Of a stretch of DNA of 64,000 nucleotides, positions 1 to 8,984 are shown piece after piece. Position 1 is the stretch's first letter, and every line of letters begins with the position of its first letter. The notes under the pieces are model-generated. The model did not search any database. It was not told where the DNA came from and was given only the letters and a program-made list of their open reading frames with translations. A program made the position numbers and the translations under genes. Location of the stretch: positions 806,001 to 870,000 of the forward strand of contig NZ_QXED01000003.1 of assembly GCF_003583365.1 (NCBI RefSeq). Reading direction: 5' to 3'. This DNA comes from Fibrisoma montanum (lineage in GTDB: Bacteria > Bacteroidota > Bacteroidia > Cytophagales > Spirosomataceae).

Positions 1-575
1 AGGGTTTGCTGAAATGGGAAGTTGCACAAACCACTGGCTGTCTTGAACTGGCTTTGGGTTCTTTATCCGACGAACGTTTCGCTGCCACGGTTCACTAGCA
101 TGAAAAAACACCAGCCGTCGGAGCGCCGACCCAGGGCCAACTGTCCCTTAGAATAAAGACACCGGTACCAATCGAGTAATTACGAATTGATAAAACTACC
201 CTGAGTGAATTAACCGACTTAAATTGGACTGTTTAGGATTTGGGGAGAAGGATAAGAGTCAGGCGATTTTTGTCATCCCGACGCAGGAGGGATCTTCGAG
301 CGAGGCTGAAAAATCGCTAGCTACCGAAGATCCCTCCTGCGTCGGGATGACAAAAATGCTCTCATACTGAAATCTTAAAACAGCTTCATTATTTTCACTT
401 TGTAAATGAGGGATGTGTGACACTTTGTAAAATGAAATATGGCTCGATCAGCTTACAGATTTCACGACTAGCCACCCATTGCCTATTGTTTCACCCACCG
501 GTAGGCCAGCGCGAATGACATCACGGTATCATCTTGAGTAAAAAGGATGGCCGATGAAATCGCAACAAAGCCACA
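1..575. other. Intergenic region at window start
   Basis: No convincing gene is seen in this stretch. A 31-codon frame is open from the window edge to a TAG at 96-98 and could be the tail of a gene that begins outside the window, but it cannot be identified. The main content is the large palindrome at 266-357. The remainder, including the AT-richer part at 360-575 downstream of the AraC gene, shows nothing I recognise. Confidence 0.6.
266..357. repeat. Large palindromic dispersed repeat, copy 1
   Basis: Positions 266-298 and 325-357 form a perfect 33-bp inverted repeat around a 26-nt centre that itself starts with AGCGA and contains TCGCT. The arms carry GTCATCCCGACG followed by an AGGAGGGATC block, bounded by short T and A runs. 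A near-identical element lies at 54465-54561. From general experience such GTCATCCCGAC palindromes are dispersed between genes in several Bacteroidota; I cannot verify the family here. The transcript would fold into one long hairpin, so it may stabilise or terminate mRNA of the flanking AraC gene. Confidence 0.85.
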
Positions 576-1472
576 TCAATTAAACGAAGTTCTAAATTCC
601 AAAGGCGACAGATTCGTCTTTGCTTTGAAAAACTTGCTGAACGATTGAGGGTGCTCAAAGCCTAATTGATACGCTACTTCACCGACCGTCAGGTTGCTGA
701 TTGCCAGTATTTCCTTGGCTTTTTCGATCAGCCGGAGCTGGATATGTTGCTGGGCATTTTGACCCGTTAGATAACGCAGCATATCGCTTAGGTAATTAGG
801 GGACAAATGCAGGGCGGCTGCCACGTGCTGGACGGTCAGCAGGCCTTTTTCTGCAGGCTGATCCGAATTGATGTAGGCATCGACAATCGATTGGAATTTT
901 ATCAGCAAATCACTGCTGGTGTTTTTCCGAGTGATAAACTGCCGTTCGTAAAAACGATTGGAATAGGTGAGCAACAAGGCAATCTGCGACAGAACGATGT
1001 CCTGAGTATGACGATCAATATGCTGGCATTCCTGGTCTATCTTCTTAAAAAGGCCGATCACATCCTCTTCTTCTCTGGGCGATAAATGCAGGGCTTCATG
1101 GACGGCATACGAAAAGAAACCGTATTGGGTGATTACGTTCGCTAAGGGGTGTTTGAGTAGAAAATCAGGGTGAAACATCAGCAATAAACCCGTACCGCAT
1201 TCCAGGGTTTGTACATCCAGCGATTGCACCTGCCGGGGCGCGGTAAAACTCATCACGCCTTTATCGTAATCGTAGGTCTGTTGCCCGTATTTGATTTTGC
1301 CCTTCACCTCCCTTTTCAGCGCAATACAGTAAAACTGGTGAACAAACTGAGCCCAAGGCCCATCGGCGTCAAACTTACATAGCTCCGATGGGGTAACACT
1401 CACCAACGGATGCTGTGGGTCCGGCAGCGACAACAACCGATGAAACTCCGTTATAGTCTGGATGTTCTTCAT
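576..1472 (-). CDS. AraC-family transcriptional regulator
   Basis: A 298-aa DNA-binding regulator. The C-terminal ~100 residues carry the two helix-turn-helix motifs of the AraC family (VAAALHLSPNYLSDML, then VGEVAYQLGFEHPQSFSKFF), and the N-terminal part resembles a cupin-type sensor. I chose the ATG at 1472 (MKNIQTITEF) rather than an upstream in-frame ATG at 1568, because the longer form would run into the neighbouring reductase gene and its first 32 residues do not look like this family. It lies directly downstream of an aldo/keto reductase on the same strand, a common pairing in which the regulator controls the enzyme. Effector and targets are unknown. Confidence 0.9.
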   Translation of the reverse strand: MKNIQTITEFHRLLSLPDPQHPLVSVTPSELCKFDADGPWAQFVHQFYCIALKREVKGKIKYGQQTYDYDKGVMSFTAPRQVQSLDVQTLECGTGLLLMFHPDFLLKHPLANVITQYGFFSYAVHEALHLSPREEEDVIGLFKKIDQECQHIDRHTQDIVLSQIALLLTYSNRFYERQFITRKNTSSDLLIKFQSIVDAYINSDQPAEKGLLTVQHVAAALHLSPNYLSDMLRYLTGQNAQQHIQLRLIEKAKEILAISNLTVGEVAYQLGFEHPQSFSKFFKAKTNLSPLEFRTSFN

Positions 1473-1560
1473 AATAAGACAGTAAAATTGATCGGGCGGA
1501 AAACCACCCGTCGATGAATGCAGCTCACAAAAGCTGGCTGCATTCATCGACGGATTAAAT

Positions 1561-2568
1561 TTAGTCAATCAGGCCCATGCCAAATTCATCGTAAGCCTGA
1601 CCGGTATCTATACCCAACGGAACAATAGCTTCCAGGCGTTCCATGTCGGAGTCGGTTAACTCAACGGAAGCCGCCCTTATATTTTGCTCCAGATACGTTC
1701 TGCGTTTGGTGCCAGGTATTGGCAACGCTCCTTTTTTCAGGGTCCAGGCCAGAGCTATCTGAGATGGGGTACTGCTTTTCTGGCTCGCCAGGGCTTCAAT
1801 GGCCCTAAGTAACTCAATATTCTTATCGAAATAAGCCGGTTGAAAACGAGGCATTTGACGACGAAAATCAGTTGCTGGCAAATCATCAACGGTTCGTAGC
1901 TCTCCCGACAAAAAGCCTCGGCCCAGCGGGGAATAAGCGACAAAACCAATTCCCATTTCCCCTACATCCCGTATGATACCACGCGCTTCTACTGTTCGTT
2001 CAAACAACGAATACTCGGATTGCAACGCCGAAATAGGGTGTACCGCATTGGCCTTGCGCACGGTTTGGGCCGACATCTCCGACAAACCTAGATAGCGTAC
2101 TTTTCCTTCGTGTACTAAGTCCGCCATGGCACCCACGGTTTCTTCGATGGGTGTGTTTTTATCCAGGCGATGCAGGTAGTACAAATCAATGTAATCGGAT
2201 CTTAGATGTTTAAGCGAACGCTCGACGGCTTTTCGTACATACTCGGGTTTTCCATTGATGGCCCAGGTAATGTGGCCGGCATCATCAATCTCCCAACCAA
2301 ATTTAGTGGCAATGATATACTTGTCTCGACTGTTGCCGATCGCTTTGGCAATCAGTTTTTCGTTGTCGAATGGCCCGTATAAATCAGCGGTATCCAAGAA
2401 ATTCCCACCTAACTCAACTGAGCGGTGGATGGTAGCGATAGCTTCCGCTTCATTGGCTTGCCCATACATATCATTGCCGGCAAAGCCCGTCATGCCCATG
2501 CAGCCTAATCCTATTAGTGGCACCTGCAATCCCTGTGTACCTAAGGTCACTTTTTTCAATTGTTCCAT
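1561..2568 (-). CDS. Aldo/keto reductase
   Basis: A 335-aa cytoplasmic NADPH-dependent oxidoreductase that would reduce aldehydes or ketones. The catalytic residues of the family are visible: D and Y in LDTADLYGP, K in ATKFGWE and H in DLYYLHRLD. The C-terminal cofactor region reads GALPIPGTKR. The length is normal for the AKR13-like group, which includes YajO/YakC-type enzymes. Start taken at MEQLKKV (2568); a seven-residue longer form at 2589 is possible. The downstream AraC gene follows after 88 bp and is probably co-transcribed. The physiological substrate cannot be told from sequence. Confidence 0.93.
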   Translation of the reverse strand: MEQLKKVTLGTQGLQVPLIGLGCMGMTGFAGNDMYGQANEAEAIATIHRSVELGGNFLDTADLYGPFDNEKLIAKAIGNSRDKYIIATKFGWEIDDAGHITWAINGKPEYVRKAVERSLKHLRSDYIDLYYLHRLDKNTPIEETVGAMADLVHEGKVRYLGLSEMSAQTVRKANAVHPISALQSEYSLFERTVEARGIIRDVGEMGIGFVAYSPLGRGFLSGELRTVDDLPATDFRRQMPRFQPAYFDKNIELLRAIEALASQKSSTPSQIALAWTLKKGALPIPGTKRRTYLEQNIRAASVELTDSDMERLEAIVPLGIDTGQAYDEFGMGLID

Positions 2569-2987
2569 ACCTGAAGTTTTACGAAGCAAAGTTCATCTTC
2601 CCAGTAGAGAACGGTGTGTTCAAATTCCTGAAGGTTGTAGTTAAATCCCGGATGCCGTCGGGAGGCCATGCGATTTTTTAAACCAGTGCCATCCACCCGG
2701 CGGCCCGGTCACTAATCAACCGCACGGCGGACCGTGTTGCTCTTTCATATCACTTATTGAGTTAATGATGCATCGTAGACTGCCAAGTCACGGGTTTTAC
2801 GGGCGGCCGCTGCCGTACGAAACGGCAAAGCCAACCCTCTCGGGCTCCTGACACCTCAGATTCCCGCCAAACAGCCTCGGGTTCAAATTTGTCCGCTTTA
2901 AACCGATAGGGCTTGAACGACGTGGCTGATGAAGCTTGCTTAGCGTAACCGTTTTTCCTGACTGTTTAACGCCAACCCGATATTACC
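2569..2987. other. Divergent intergenic region, no gene seen
   Basis: This 419-bp gap separates the minus-strand reductase from the plus-strand hydroxylase and should hold promoters for both. I found no good TAnnTTTG -7 box, no strong hairpin and no plausible short gene. The ORF on the minus strand from 3572 to 2940 is a shadow of the hydroxylase gene. Confidence 0.5.
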
Positions 2988-3761
2988 ATGATATTGAACG
3001 AACATTTCGGCAGTTACCGACTGATTTTTCTGATCCTTTTTGTGCTCGCCGTCGTGGCGGAGATGATCTGGAACTGGGTGGCAGATAAAAAGGTATATGA
3101 GACCCGGGAAACCCTCTCCAATCTGTTTTTGCTGGCCGGGTTTCAACTGACCCGCAAGTTTGTGACGCTGGGGTATCAGTTGCTGGTGCTCGATTTCTTC
3201 TACGGGCTGGCCCCGGTTCACCTCCCCGAAAACCCCTGGACCTGGGTGGCCTGCTTTCTGGTAGTCGATTTTATGTACTTCTGGTTTCATTTTGCCTCCC
3301 ATAAACTCACCTTTTTCTGGGCCTTTCACATCACCCACCACTCCGCCGAGCGTATGAACCTGACCACCAGCTACCGCCTGAACTGGCTCTACGCCCTGTT
3401 CAACGTATTCTTTTTTGTGCCCTGCGTCCTGATCGGCTTCAACCCCTCGATGGTTGTTTCGTGCGTGTTCCTGAACATCTTCTACCAGTTTTTCCTCCAC
3501 ACGGAAGCCATTGGCAGGCTGGGCTTTCTGGAAGGCATCATCAATACCCCGGCCGCCCATCGGGTTCATCACGGCAGCAACGAGCAGTACGTAGACAAAA
3601 ATATGGGTGGCTTTCTGCTGATCTGGGACCGGATGATGGGTACGTATGAACCGGAAGGCGAAAAGGTGCGGTACGGAGTAAACGGATCGTATAATGGTAC
3701 CAACCCGTTTAAGCTCCTGTTCGGTGGCATCATCAACTTGTTCCGTCCGTCCCGTAACTAA
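2988..3761 (+). CDS. Sterol desaturase / fatty-acid hydroxylase superfamily membrane protein
   Basis: A 257-aa integral membrane di-iron oxygenase of the fatty-acid hydroxylase superfamily. The three histidine boxes expected for the metal centre are present: H101-F-A-S-H105, H114-I-T-H117-H118 and H191-R-V-H194-H195, with an extra histidine at 171. Hydrophobic helices lie near residues 11-28, 85-103, 132-152 and 157-170. Family members hydroxylate or desaturate lipids such as sterols, carotenoids, sphingolipids or ether lipids at the inner membrane; which lipid is used here is not visible. The gene stands alone, with TonB receptor genes following after 165 bp. Confidence 0.92.
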   Translation: MILNEHFGSYRLIFLILFVLAVVAEMIWNWVADKKVYETRETLSNLFLLAGFQLTRKFVTLGYQLLVLDFFYGLAPVHLPENPWTWVACFLVVDFMYFWFHFASHKLTFFWAFHITHHSAERMNLTTSYRLNWLYALFNVFFFVPCVLIGFNPSMVVSCVFLNIFYQFFLHTEAIGRLGFLEGIINTPAAHRVHHGSNEQYVDKNMGGFLLIWDRMMGTYEPEGEKVRYGVNGSYNGTNPFKLLFGGIINLFRPSRN

Positions 3762-3926
3762 TGGCCCTGGCCTCCTTCAGGAGCCGCCTTTGATCGAGGG
3801 CGACTTCTGCCATTAAACGCTAATCCATTGGCACCGGTGCCTGAACGGCTCGCGACCGAATTTGTCCGTTCAGCACGGGAAACCGTAGGTAGCTCCTGAA
3901 CTATACCTTCTCTTTGTGCCACCATC

Positions 3927-6272
3927 ATGTCCCACGTTATGTTTTCCGGCAAACGATTACTCTTTTTCATTGGCTGCCTGCTCATGGCCACACTCGCCCT
4001 CGGTCAGACCCGATACACCCTAAGCGGTTCGGTGAAAGACGCTCAATCGGGTGAGGTGCTCATCGGAGCGACGATACGCGTGCAGCAACAGCCTGTCATC
4101 GGTACGATTAGTAACGAATACGGCTTTTATTCGCTGACTCTGCCCGAAGGTACGTATACGATTCAGGTCAGCCTTGTCAGCTACCAGCCTGTTACGAAAA
4201 CGGTTACGCTGACCACCAGCACGCACCTGGACGTTACGCTGGCGGAATCGGCCACCCAGTTGCAGGAGGTATTGGTCCGCAGCCAGGCTGCCAATGAGCA
4301 CATCACAAACCCCACCATGGGCGTCGAACGGCTGTCAATGTCGGCCATCAAACAGATTCCGGTCCTGCTGGGTGAGCGTGACCCATTGAAGGTGCTCCAG
4401 TTACTGCCGGGCATCAAATCGGCCGGAGAAGGCAACAGTGGCTTCCACGTACGCGGGGGTAACAGCGACCAGAACCTGATTCTGCTCGATGAAGCGCCGG
4501 TTTACAACGCGTCGCACCTGCTGGGTTTCTTCTCCACCTTCAACGCCGACGCCATCAAGGACCTGGCTATCTACAAGGGGGGCATGCCTGCGCAGTACGG
4601 TGGGCGGCTGTCGTCGGTGCTGGACGTGAAAATGAACGATGGCAACAACCAGACCTTCCATGCCGGGGGCGGCATCGGACTGATTGCCTCACGGCTGTAC
4701 GCCGAAGGCCCCCTGGTGAAAGACAAAAGCTCGTTTTTGATCACCGGCCGCCGGACGTACGCCGACGCGTTTCTGAAGCTGTCGAACGATCCGGACATCA
4801 ACCGCAATACGCTCTACTTCTACGATCTGAACGCCAAATTAAACTACACGCTTTCCACGAAAGACCGGCTGTTCGTGTCGGGCTACTTCGGGCGCGACAA
4901 GTTCGGGCTGGGCGATCTGTTCAACATCGACTGGGGCAATGCGACGGGTACGCTGCGCTGGAACCACCTCCTCAACGAAAAACTATTCAGCAATACGTCA
5001 TTGATTTACAGCCAGTATGACTACCAGGTTGGAATTCAGAACGGCAGCAATGATTTCAGCTTAACCTCATCCATTCGGGATTATAACCTCAAGCAGGAGT
5101 TCAGCTATTTTCCCAATCCGGCCCATGCCCTGCGGTTCGGGGCCAACGTTATTCATCACACCCTTACGCCCCGCAACCGCACGGCCACCAGCGAATCATC
5201 GAGTATCAATACTACCCGGGAAAAGAGCCGGTATTCAGTAGAGAGCGCCGTGTTCGTCAGCGATAAGTGGCAGCTATCGCCCAGGATTTCGCTGGAATAT
5301 GGATTGCGGTTAACCTCGTTTGCCGTGCTGGGCGGCAGCGAGTACTACACACTGGACGCCAATAAGACCATCGTGGATACCTTGTCCTACCCGGCCGGGC
5401 AGATCGTGACCCACTACGTTAATCCCGAACCACGGCTCTCGGCGGCTTATGTGCTCAGCGACAATACGTCCATCAAGGCTTCCTATACCCGCAACGTGCA
5501 AAACCTGCACCTGATCTCCAACTCGGGAACCTCAACGCCCAACGACCGCTGGTTACAGAGCAGCAACGTCATTCGCCCCGAAATTGCGGATCAGGTTGCG
5601 CTGGGCTTCTTCCGGAACATAAGCGATAACCGTTATGAATTCAGTGTGGAAACGTATTACAAAGCCCTGCAGAATCAGATTGACTACAAGAACGGAGCTG
5701 ACTTTCAGTTTACCGATGCCCTCGAAACGCAGTTACTTTTTGGCAAAGGCCGCGCATATGGGCTGGAACTGCTGCTACGTAAAAAAACGGGCGCGTTAAC
5801 GGGCTGGCTAGGCTATACCCTTTCCCGAACCGAAAGACAGATCGAGGGAATCAACAACGGCCGCTGGTATCCTGCCCGGCAGGATCGTACGCACGACGTA
5901 TCGATTGTTGGCGTCTACCAACTCTCGAAGCGGTGGACCCTTTCGGCTACGTTCGTTTACAACACCGGCAACGCGGTCAGTTTTCCGACCGGCAAATACC
6001 GCATTGATAATGCCGTGGTGTTTAACTACACCGAACGGAATGGCTACCGGATGCCGGCTTATCACCGGCTGGATCTCGGCGCTACGGTCCAGTTTGCCAA
6101 GAAGAAAAATTTTGAATCTGACCTGGCTTTCGGACTCTACAACGCCTATGGCCGGGCCAACCCCTACGCCATCAACTTCGAACAGGACGTCTATGATCCC
6201 AACCAGACGGAAATTCAGCGGATTACCCTCTTCAAAATGGTCCCGTCCATCACCTATAACTTTAGATTCTGA
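3927..6272 (+). CDS. TonB-dependent outer-membrane receptor with N-terminal carboxypeptidase-like domain
   Basis: A 781-aa outer-membrane transporter. After a signal peptide ending near residue 27 (LALGQ) comes a carboxypeptidase-regulatory-like beta domain (about 29-110). A TonB plug follows (about 130-245) with typical strings such as HVRGGNSDQNLILLDEAPVY and KGGMPAQYGGRLSSVLDVK, then a beta barrel ending in the aromatic terminus TYNFRF. It is too short and lacks the signature for a SusC protein. A second ATG at 3939 is an equally good start. The DUF4249 lipoprotein gene begins 5 bp after its stop, a frequent pairing in Bacteroidota, so the two probably form a receptor-lipoprotein unit. The substrate is unknown. 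Confidence 0.93.
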   Translation: MSHVMFSGKRLLFFIGCLLMATLALGQTRYTLSGSVKDAQSGEVLIGATIRVQQQPVIGTISNEYGFYSLTLPEGTYTIQVSLVSYQPVTKTVTLTTSTHLDVTLAESATQLQEVLVRSQAANEHITNPTMGVERLSMSAIKQIPVLLGERDPLKVLQLLPGIKSAGEGNSGFHVRGGNSDQNLILLDEAPVYNASHLLGFFSTFNADAIKDLAIYKGGMPAQYGGRLSSVLDVKMNDGNNQTFHAGGGIGLIASRLYAEGPLVKDKSSFLITGRRTYADAFLKLSNDPDINRNTLYFYDLNAKLNYTLSTKDRLFVSGYFGRDKFGLGDLFNIDWGNATGTLRWNHLLNEKLFSNTSLIYSQYDYQVGIQNGSNDFSLTSSIRDYNLKQEFSYFPNPAHALRFGANVIHHTLTPRNRTATSESSSINTTREKSRYSVESAVFVSDKWQLSPRISLEYGLRLTSFAVLGGSEYYTLDANKTIVDTLSYPAGQIVTHYVNPEPRLSAAYVLSDNTSIKASYTRNVQNLHLISNSGTSTPNDRWLQSSNVIRPEIADQVALGFFRNISDNRYEFSVETYYKALQNQIDYKNGADFQFTDALETQLLFGKGRAYGLELLLRKKTGALTGWLGYTLSRTERQIEGINNGRWYPARQDRTHDVSIVGVYQLSKRWTLSATFVYNTGNAVSFPTGKYRIDNAVVFNYTERNGYRMPAYHRLDLGATVQFAKKKNFESDLAFGLYNAYGRANPYAINFEQDVYDPNQTEIQRITLFKMVPSITYNFRF

Positions 6273-6277
6273 TTCAT

Positions 6278-7069
6278 ATGCTTCGGTATTGTATGCTCTT
6301 TGTCGGACTGCTGTCGAGCCTGACCTCCTGCGTAGACGTGATCCAGTTGGACCTTAACCGGACTAACCCCGCCGTGGTGATTGAAGGCCGGATCACTGAC
6401 CAGGATAGTATGAATGAAGTACGCATTACGCAATCGGTGGACTTCGATCATGCCAATGAATTTCCACCCATCACCAACGCACAGGTTGCCGTACGCGACC
6501 TGACAACCGGCCAGACGGACTCGTTACACCAGTCGTTTCCGGGCGTTTACCCTATCACGAAACTGACCGGTGTGCCCGGGCACCGCTACCAGCTTACGGT
6601 AACTATTGGCGAAAAATCCTACTCGGCGCTGGCCACCATGCCCCCCCGGGTAGAACTGGATCAGGTGAGCTACACCACCGACAATCGGCTGAATGGAACG
6701 TCCATCCGGACGGTAGCCACCTATACCGACCCTGCTGCGCCCGGCAACTATTACCGGTTTGTCAACTACCAGAATGGCCTGGCTTCCCGTACGTTCTTCG
6801 TCCGCTCCGATGCCTTTATCAACGGCAACCGCGTCGTTCAGACCATCCGGGACGACAACATCACGATTCAGCCGGGCGACACCATGGCCGTCGACATGCA
6901 GTGTATCGAGAAAGCCGTATTCGAGTATTTTAATGGCTTGGCCCAGCTTCAGGGTGACAACATCAATCAGGGCGTCTCGCCTACTAACCCGCCCGGCAAC
7001 CTCAGCGGAGGGGCGTTGGGGTATTTCAGCGCCCACACCGTTGCCCGCCGAACCGTTGTCATCCCCTAA
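6278..7069 (+). CDS. DUF4249 family lipoprotein
   Basis: A 263-aa secreted lipoprotein. The N-terminus MLRYCMLFVGLLSSLTSC fits a lipoprotein signal with the modified cysteine at residue 18. The following VVIEGRITDQDSMNEVRITQS and repeated beta-rich segments match the DUF4249 family as I know it. Family members sit downstream of TonB-dependent receptors, as here (5-bp gap), and are presumed surface or periplasmic partners of the receptor; no biochemical role is established. It is somewhat short for the family. The following PagL-like gene begins 25 bp later, so all three genes may be one transcript. Confidence 0.85.
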   Translation: MLRYCMLFVGLLSSLTSCVDVIQLDLNRTNPAVVIEGRITDQDSMNEVRITQSVDFDHANEFPPITNAQVAVRDLTTGQTDSLHQSFPGVYPITKLTGVPGHRYQLTVTIGEKSYSALATMPPRVELDQVSYTTDNRLNGTSIRTVATYTDPAAPGNYYRFVNYQNGLASRTFFVRSDAFINGNRVVQTIRDDNITIQPGDTMAVDMQCIEKAVFEYFNGLAQLQGDNINQGVSPTNPPGNLSGGALGYFSAHTVARRTVVIP

Positions 7070-7094
7070 CCGAACTGAACCTGGCATGTACCCC

Positions 7095-7817
7095 ATGAAA
7101 CACCGAACGCTTGCCTGTACACTATTGCTATGGGGTGCTGTCTGCTTCTCCACAACGGGTCAGGGGCTTACCTTCCCGCCGTTTACCAGATGGTACCAGA
7201 ATCCACTGGGTTTTGAACCGGTTAAACTGCACACCGCCAACGGGCTTATCATACCAGCCGGCATTGCTCTGATCGGGGTAATACTGACCCGAAAAGATAC
7301 CAGTCTCCTCCACCGCATTTCGGTAGTTGGCGAAGGAGGCACGTCCTGGGGGTATTATCCACCCTACACTACTATGTACCAGGCGAATGGAGGACTGTTG
7401 TTTCATGCCCGGCGGTGGTTATCCATCGGCGTAGAGGCCAATGTGTACCACCCGGGCGACGCGTTCAACAACAGCTGGGGGATCGGTCTGCGCCCGTTCT
7501 TCCGTTTTTACCCCGTGAACCAAACCCGCTTTCGGCTGTACATCGATTCCGGGGCGGGGTTGCTTCTTTTCAACAAACCGTTTCCACAACCAACTACGGG
7601 CTACGGCGCCTTTTCAGAACCCCGTACGGGCACGCGCCTGAATGGATCACCTAAATATGGCCTTGGCGTTGAATTGAATCTGAACGAGCATACGGCGATT
7701 ATGGCGGGCGTCCGACACGTTCACATCTCCAACGGCAACCACCCGGGGCAGGAACGTAATCCCGGACACGACAGCAATGGATTCTATGTGGGGTTCAGCT
7801 ATGGTCTACCTAAATAA
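7095..7817 (+). CDS. Acyloxyacyl hydrolase / PagL-like lipid A 3-O-deacylase
   Basis: A 240-aa outer-membrane beta-barrel protein of the PagL/acyloxyacyl hydrolase group, which removes an acyl chain from lipid A. A signal peptide precedes the mature part at about residue 23. The diagnostic HxSN motif is present near the C-terminus (H210-I-S212-N213 in VRHVHISNGN), giving the His and Ser of the catalytic site. I chose the ATG at 7095 (MKHRTLAC); 7086 is an alternative, and the open frame further upstream overlaps the DUF4249 gene and is not coding. The placement suggests co-transcription with the receptor pair; a link to lipid A remodelling is inference. Confidence 0.8.
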   Translation: MKHRTLACTLLLWGAVCFSTTGQGLTFPPFTRWYQNPLGFEPVKLHTANGLIIPAGIALIGVILTRKDTSLLHRISVVGEGGTSWGYYPPYTTMYQANGGLLFHARRWLSIGVEANVYHPGDAFNNSWGIGLRPFFRFYPVNQTRFRLYIDSGAGLLLFNKPFPQPTTGYGAFSEPRTGTRLNGSPKYGLGVELNLNEHTAIMAGVRHVHISNGNHPGQERNPGHDSNGFYVGFSYGLPK

Positions 7818-8250
7818 GCTCACAAGCTGCTCAACCTATCTGCGGGCGGTTTTGATCTTAAGCAGCGTCCAATCGGTCTACAGGGGCGAACCTCCAGGCA
7901 TTTACGATGCCAGGACAGAGCTGTTTTCAATGGGAGCCGGTCAGGCGTCACTCTGACAACAAGTTAAGCATTGAAGAGCCGGCCCGGCACAACCTCCGCA
8001 TAATCCGGCTTGTACAACGGCTTCGTGAAGCATCTGTACCGGCTGTTCCGAGTTAAATACACCCCTGTAAGCTGTAGCGAGGGGCAATGACCGACGAGCA
8101 CAAAAAAGGCCCGTAAAATCTTTTCGAAGCGATAAGGAATCTTTTCCCAAGACGTTTTCAGCATCGGTTCCACTGAATGCCAGGGCCCAATCCGGAGTAA
8201 CGCTCGCAAAAGTTACCCCAGATTGGACCCTACGCAGTGTGGCTGCCTGC
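7818..8250. other. Convergent intergenic region, no gene seen
   Basis: This 433-bp gap lies between the plus-strand PagL-like gene and the minus-strand DUF6515 gene. Two overlapping minus-strand frames of 69 and 81 codons exist, but neither has a recognisable domain, signal peptide or good ribosome-binding context. I see no strong terminator hairpin. Confidence 0.5.
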
Positions 8251-8811
8251 TTACCGGGAATTTATATGACTACCAACCACTTCGTATGCTACTTCTCCTT
8301 TTTCGTTAACTCGGGCTTGATAATAAACGCCATCGAGAACGTAGTACGTTTTCCCATCCAGTGAGACTTTGCCATACCCCTGCGGCAGCGAATCGACCCG
8401 CGCACCCACCGGCGGAGGAACCACCTTGTAGCCCAGCTGGCCGGCCGGCTTGACGTAATACGTCCCATAGTGGTAATAAAAAGGCGTTCCACCAATCTTG
8501 ATGTTGACGAAACCCGCCGGCAGCGCCGGAACCAGTAAGCCGGCTGGTGGCGGTACCACGACAAACGTTCGGCCAACCGGTCGATACACGATGCCGTTCA
8601 CATAGCGATACGAAACCCGCTGGTAGTGAATCACCGTTGCCGAGCGTGGCAGACTGGTTGTTCGATATCCCCACCGTGGATACGAAGCATATCGGTCATG
8701 CACAACTGTGACCTGATAGCTTGGCAGCGGTGACGCCATCATTGTTAATCCTTTTGCCGTAACGAGTACGATCAGCATCGCTACGGCTGCATTCAGACCA
8801 AATCGGTTCAT
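8251..8811 (-). CDS. DUF6515-like secreted protein
   Basis: A 186-aa exported protein rich in Tyr, Pro and Val. It has an N-terminal hydrophobic segment (AAVAMLIVLVTAKGLTMMA) followed by repeated units built on the pattern YYxxxGxYYxxxxxGY with VVPPPxGxxVxxLPxGY between them (about residues 80-180). This pattern fits the DUF6515 proteins of Bacteroidota, which have no known function and are presumed periplasmic or surface-associated. The ATG at 8811 is the only reasonable start. It is a single gene on the minus strand, 173 bp downstream of the sigma-factor stop codon. Confidence 0.7.
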   Translation of the reverse strand: MNRFGLNAAVAMLIVLVTAKGLTMMASPLPSYQVTVVHDRYASYPRWGYRTTSLPRSATVIHYQRVSYRYVNGIVYRPVGRTFVVVPPPAGLLVPALPAGFVNIKIGGTPFYYHYGTYYVKPAGQLGYKVVPPPVGARVDSLPQGYGKVSLDGKTYYVLDGVYYQARVNEKGEVAYEVVGSHINSR

Positions 8812-8984
8812 AGTAAAAAAAGCTAAGTCCCTGATAAACTGGCCTGCCGTTCTGCCAATCAGCGGGCAGGCAGCTCAAAGGTTACTCGGCAAACGGCAAT
8901 AGCAAAGTACTCCATAAGGGAAGCAGCCAAAACGGGTGGTGAGCCGGACGTAGTATGCGGTCAGGAACGAACAGGCAATTAACC

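Noticed and set aside
3..98. Frame open from the window edge for 31 codons to a TAG at 96-98
   Set aside because: It may be the end of a gene upstream, but it has no recognisable motif and is too short to identify. It is not listed as a coding sequence.
2940..3572. 210-codon frame on the minus strand over the hydroxylase gene
   Set aside because: It is antisense to a gene with intact histidine boxes and is low-complexity in Gly, Gln and Glu, typical of a shadow frame.
7941..8209. Two overlapping minus-strand frames of 69 and 81 codons
   Set aside because: No domain, signal peptide or coding bias could be seen, and they overlap each other in different frames.
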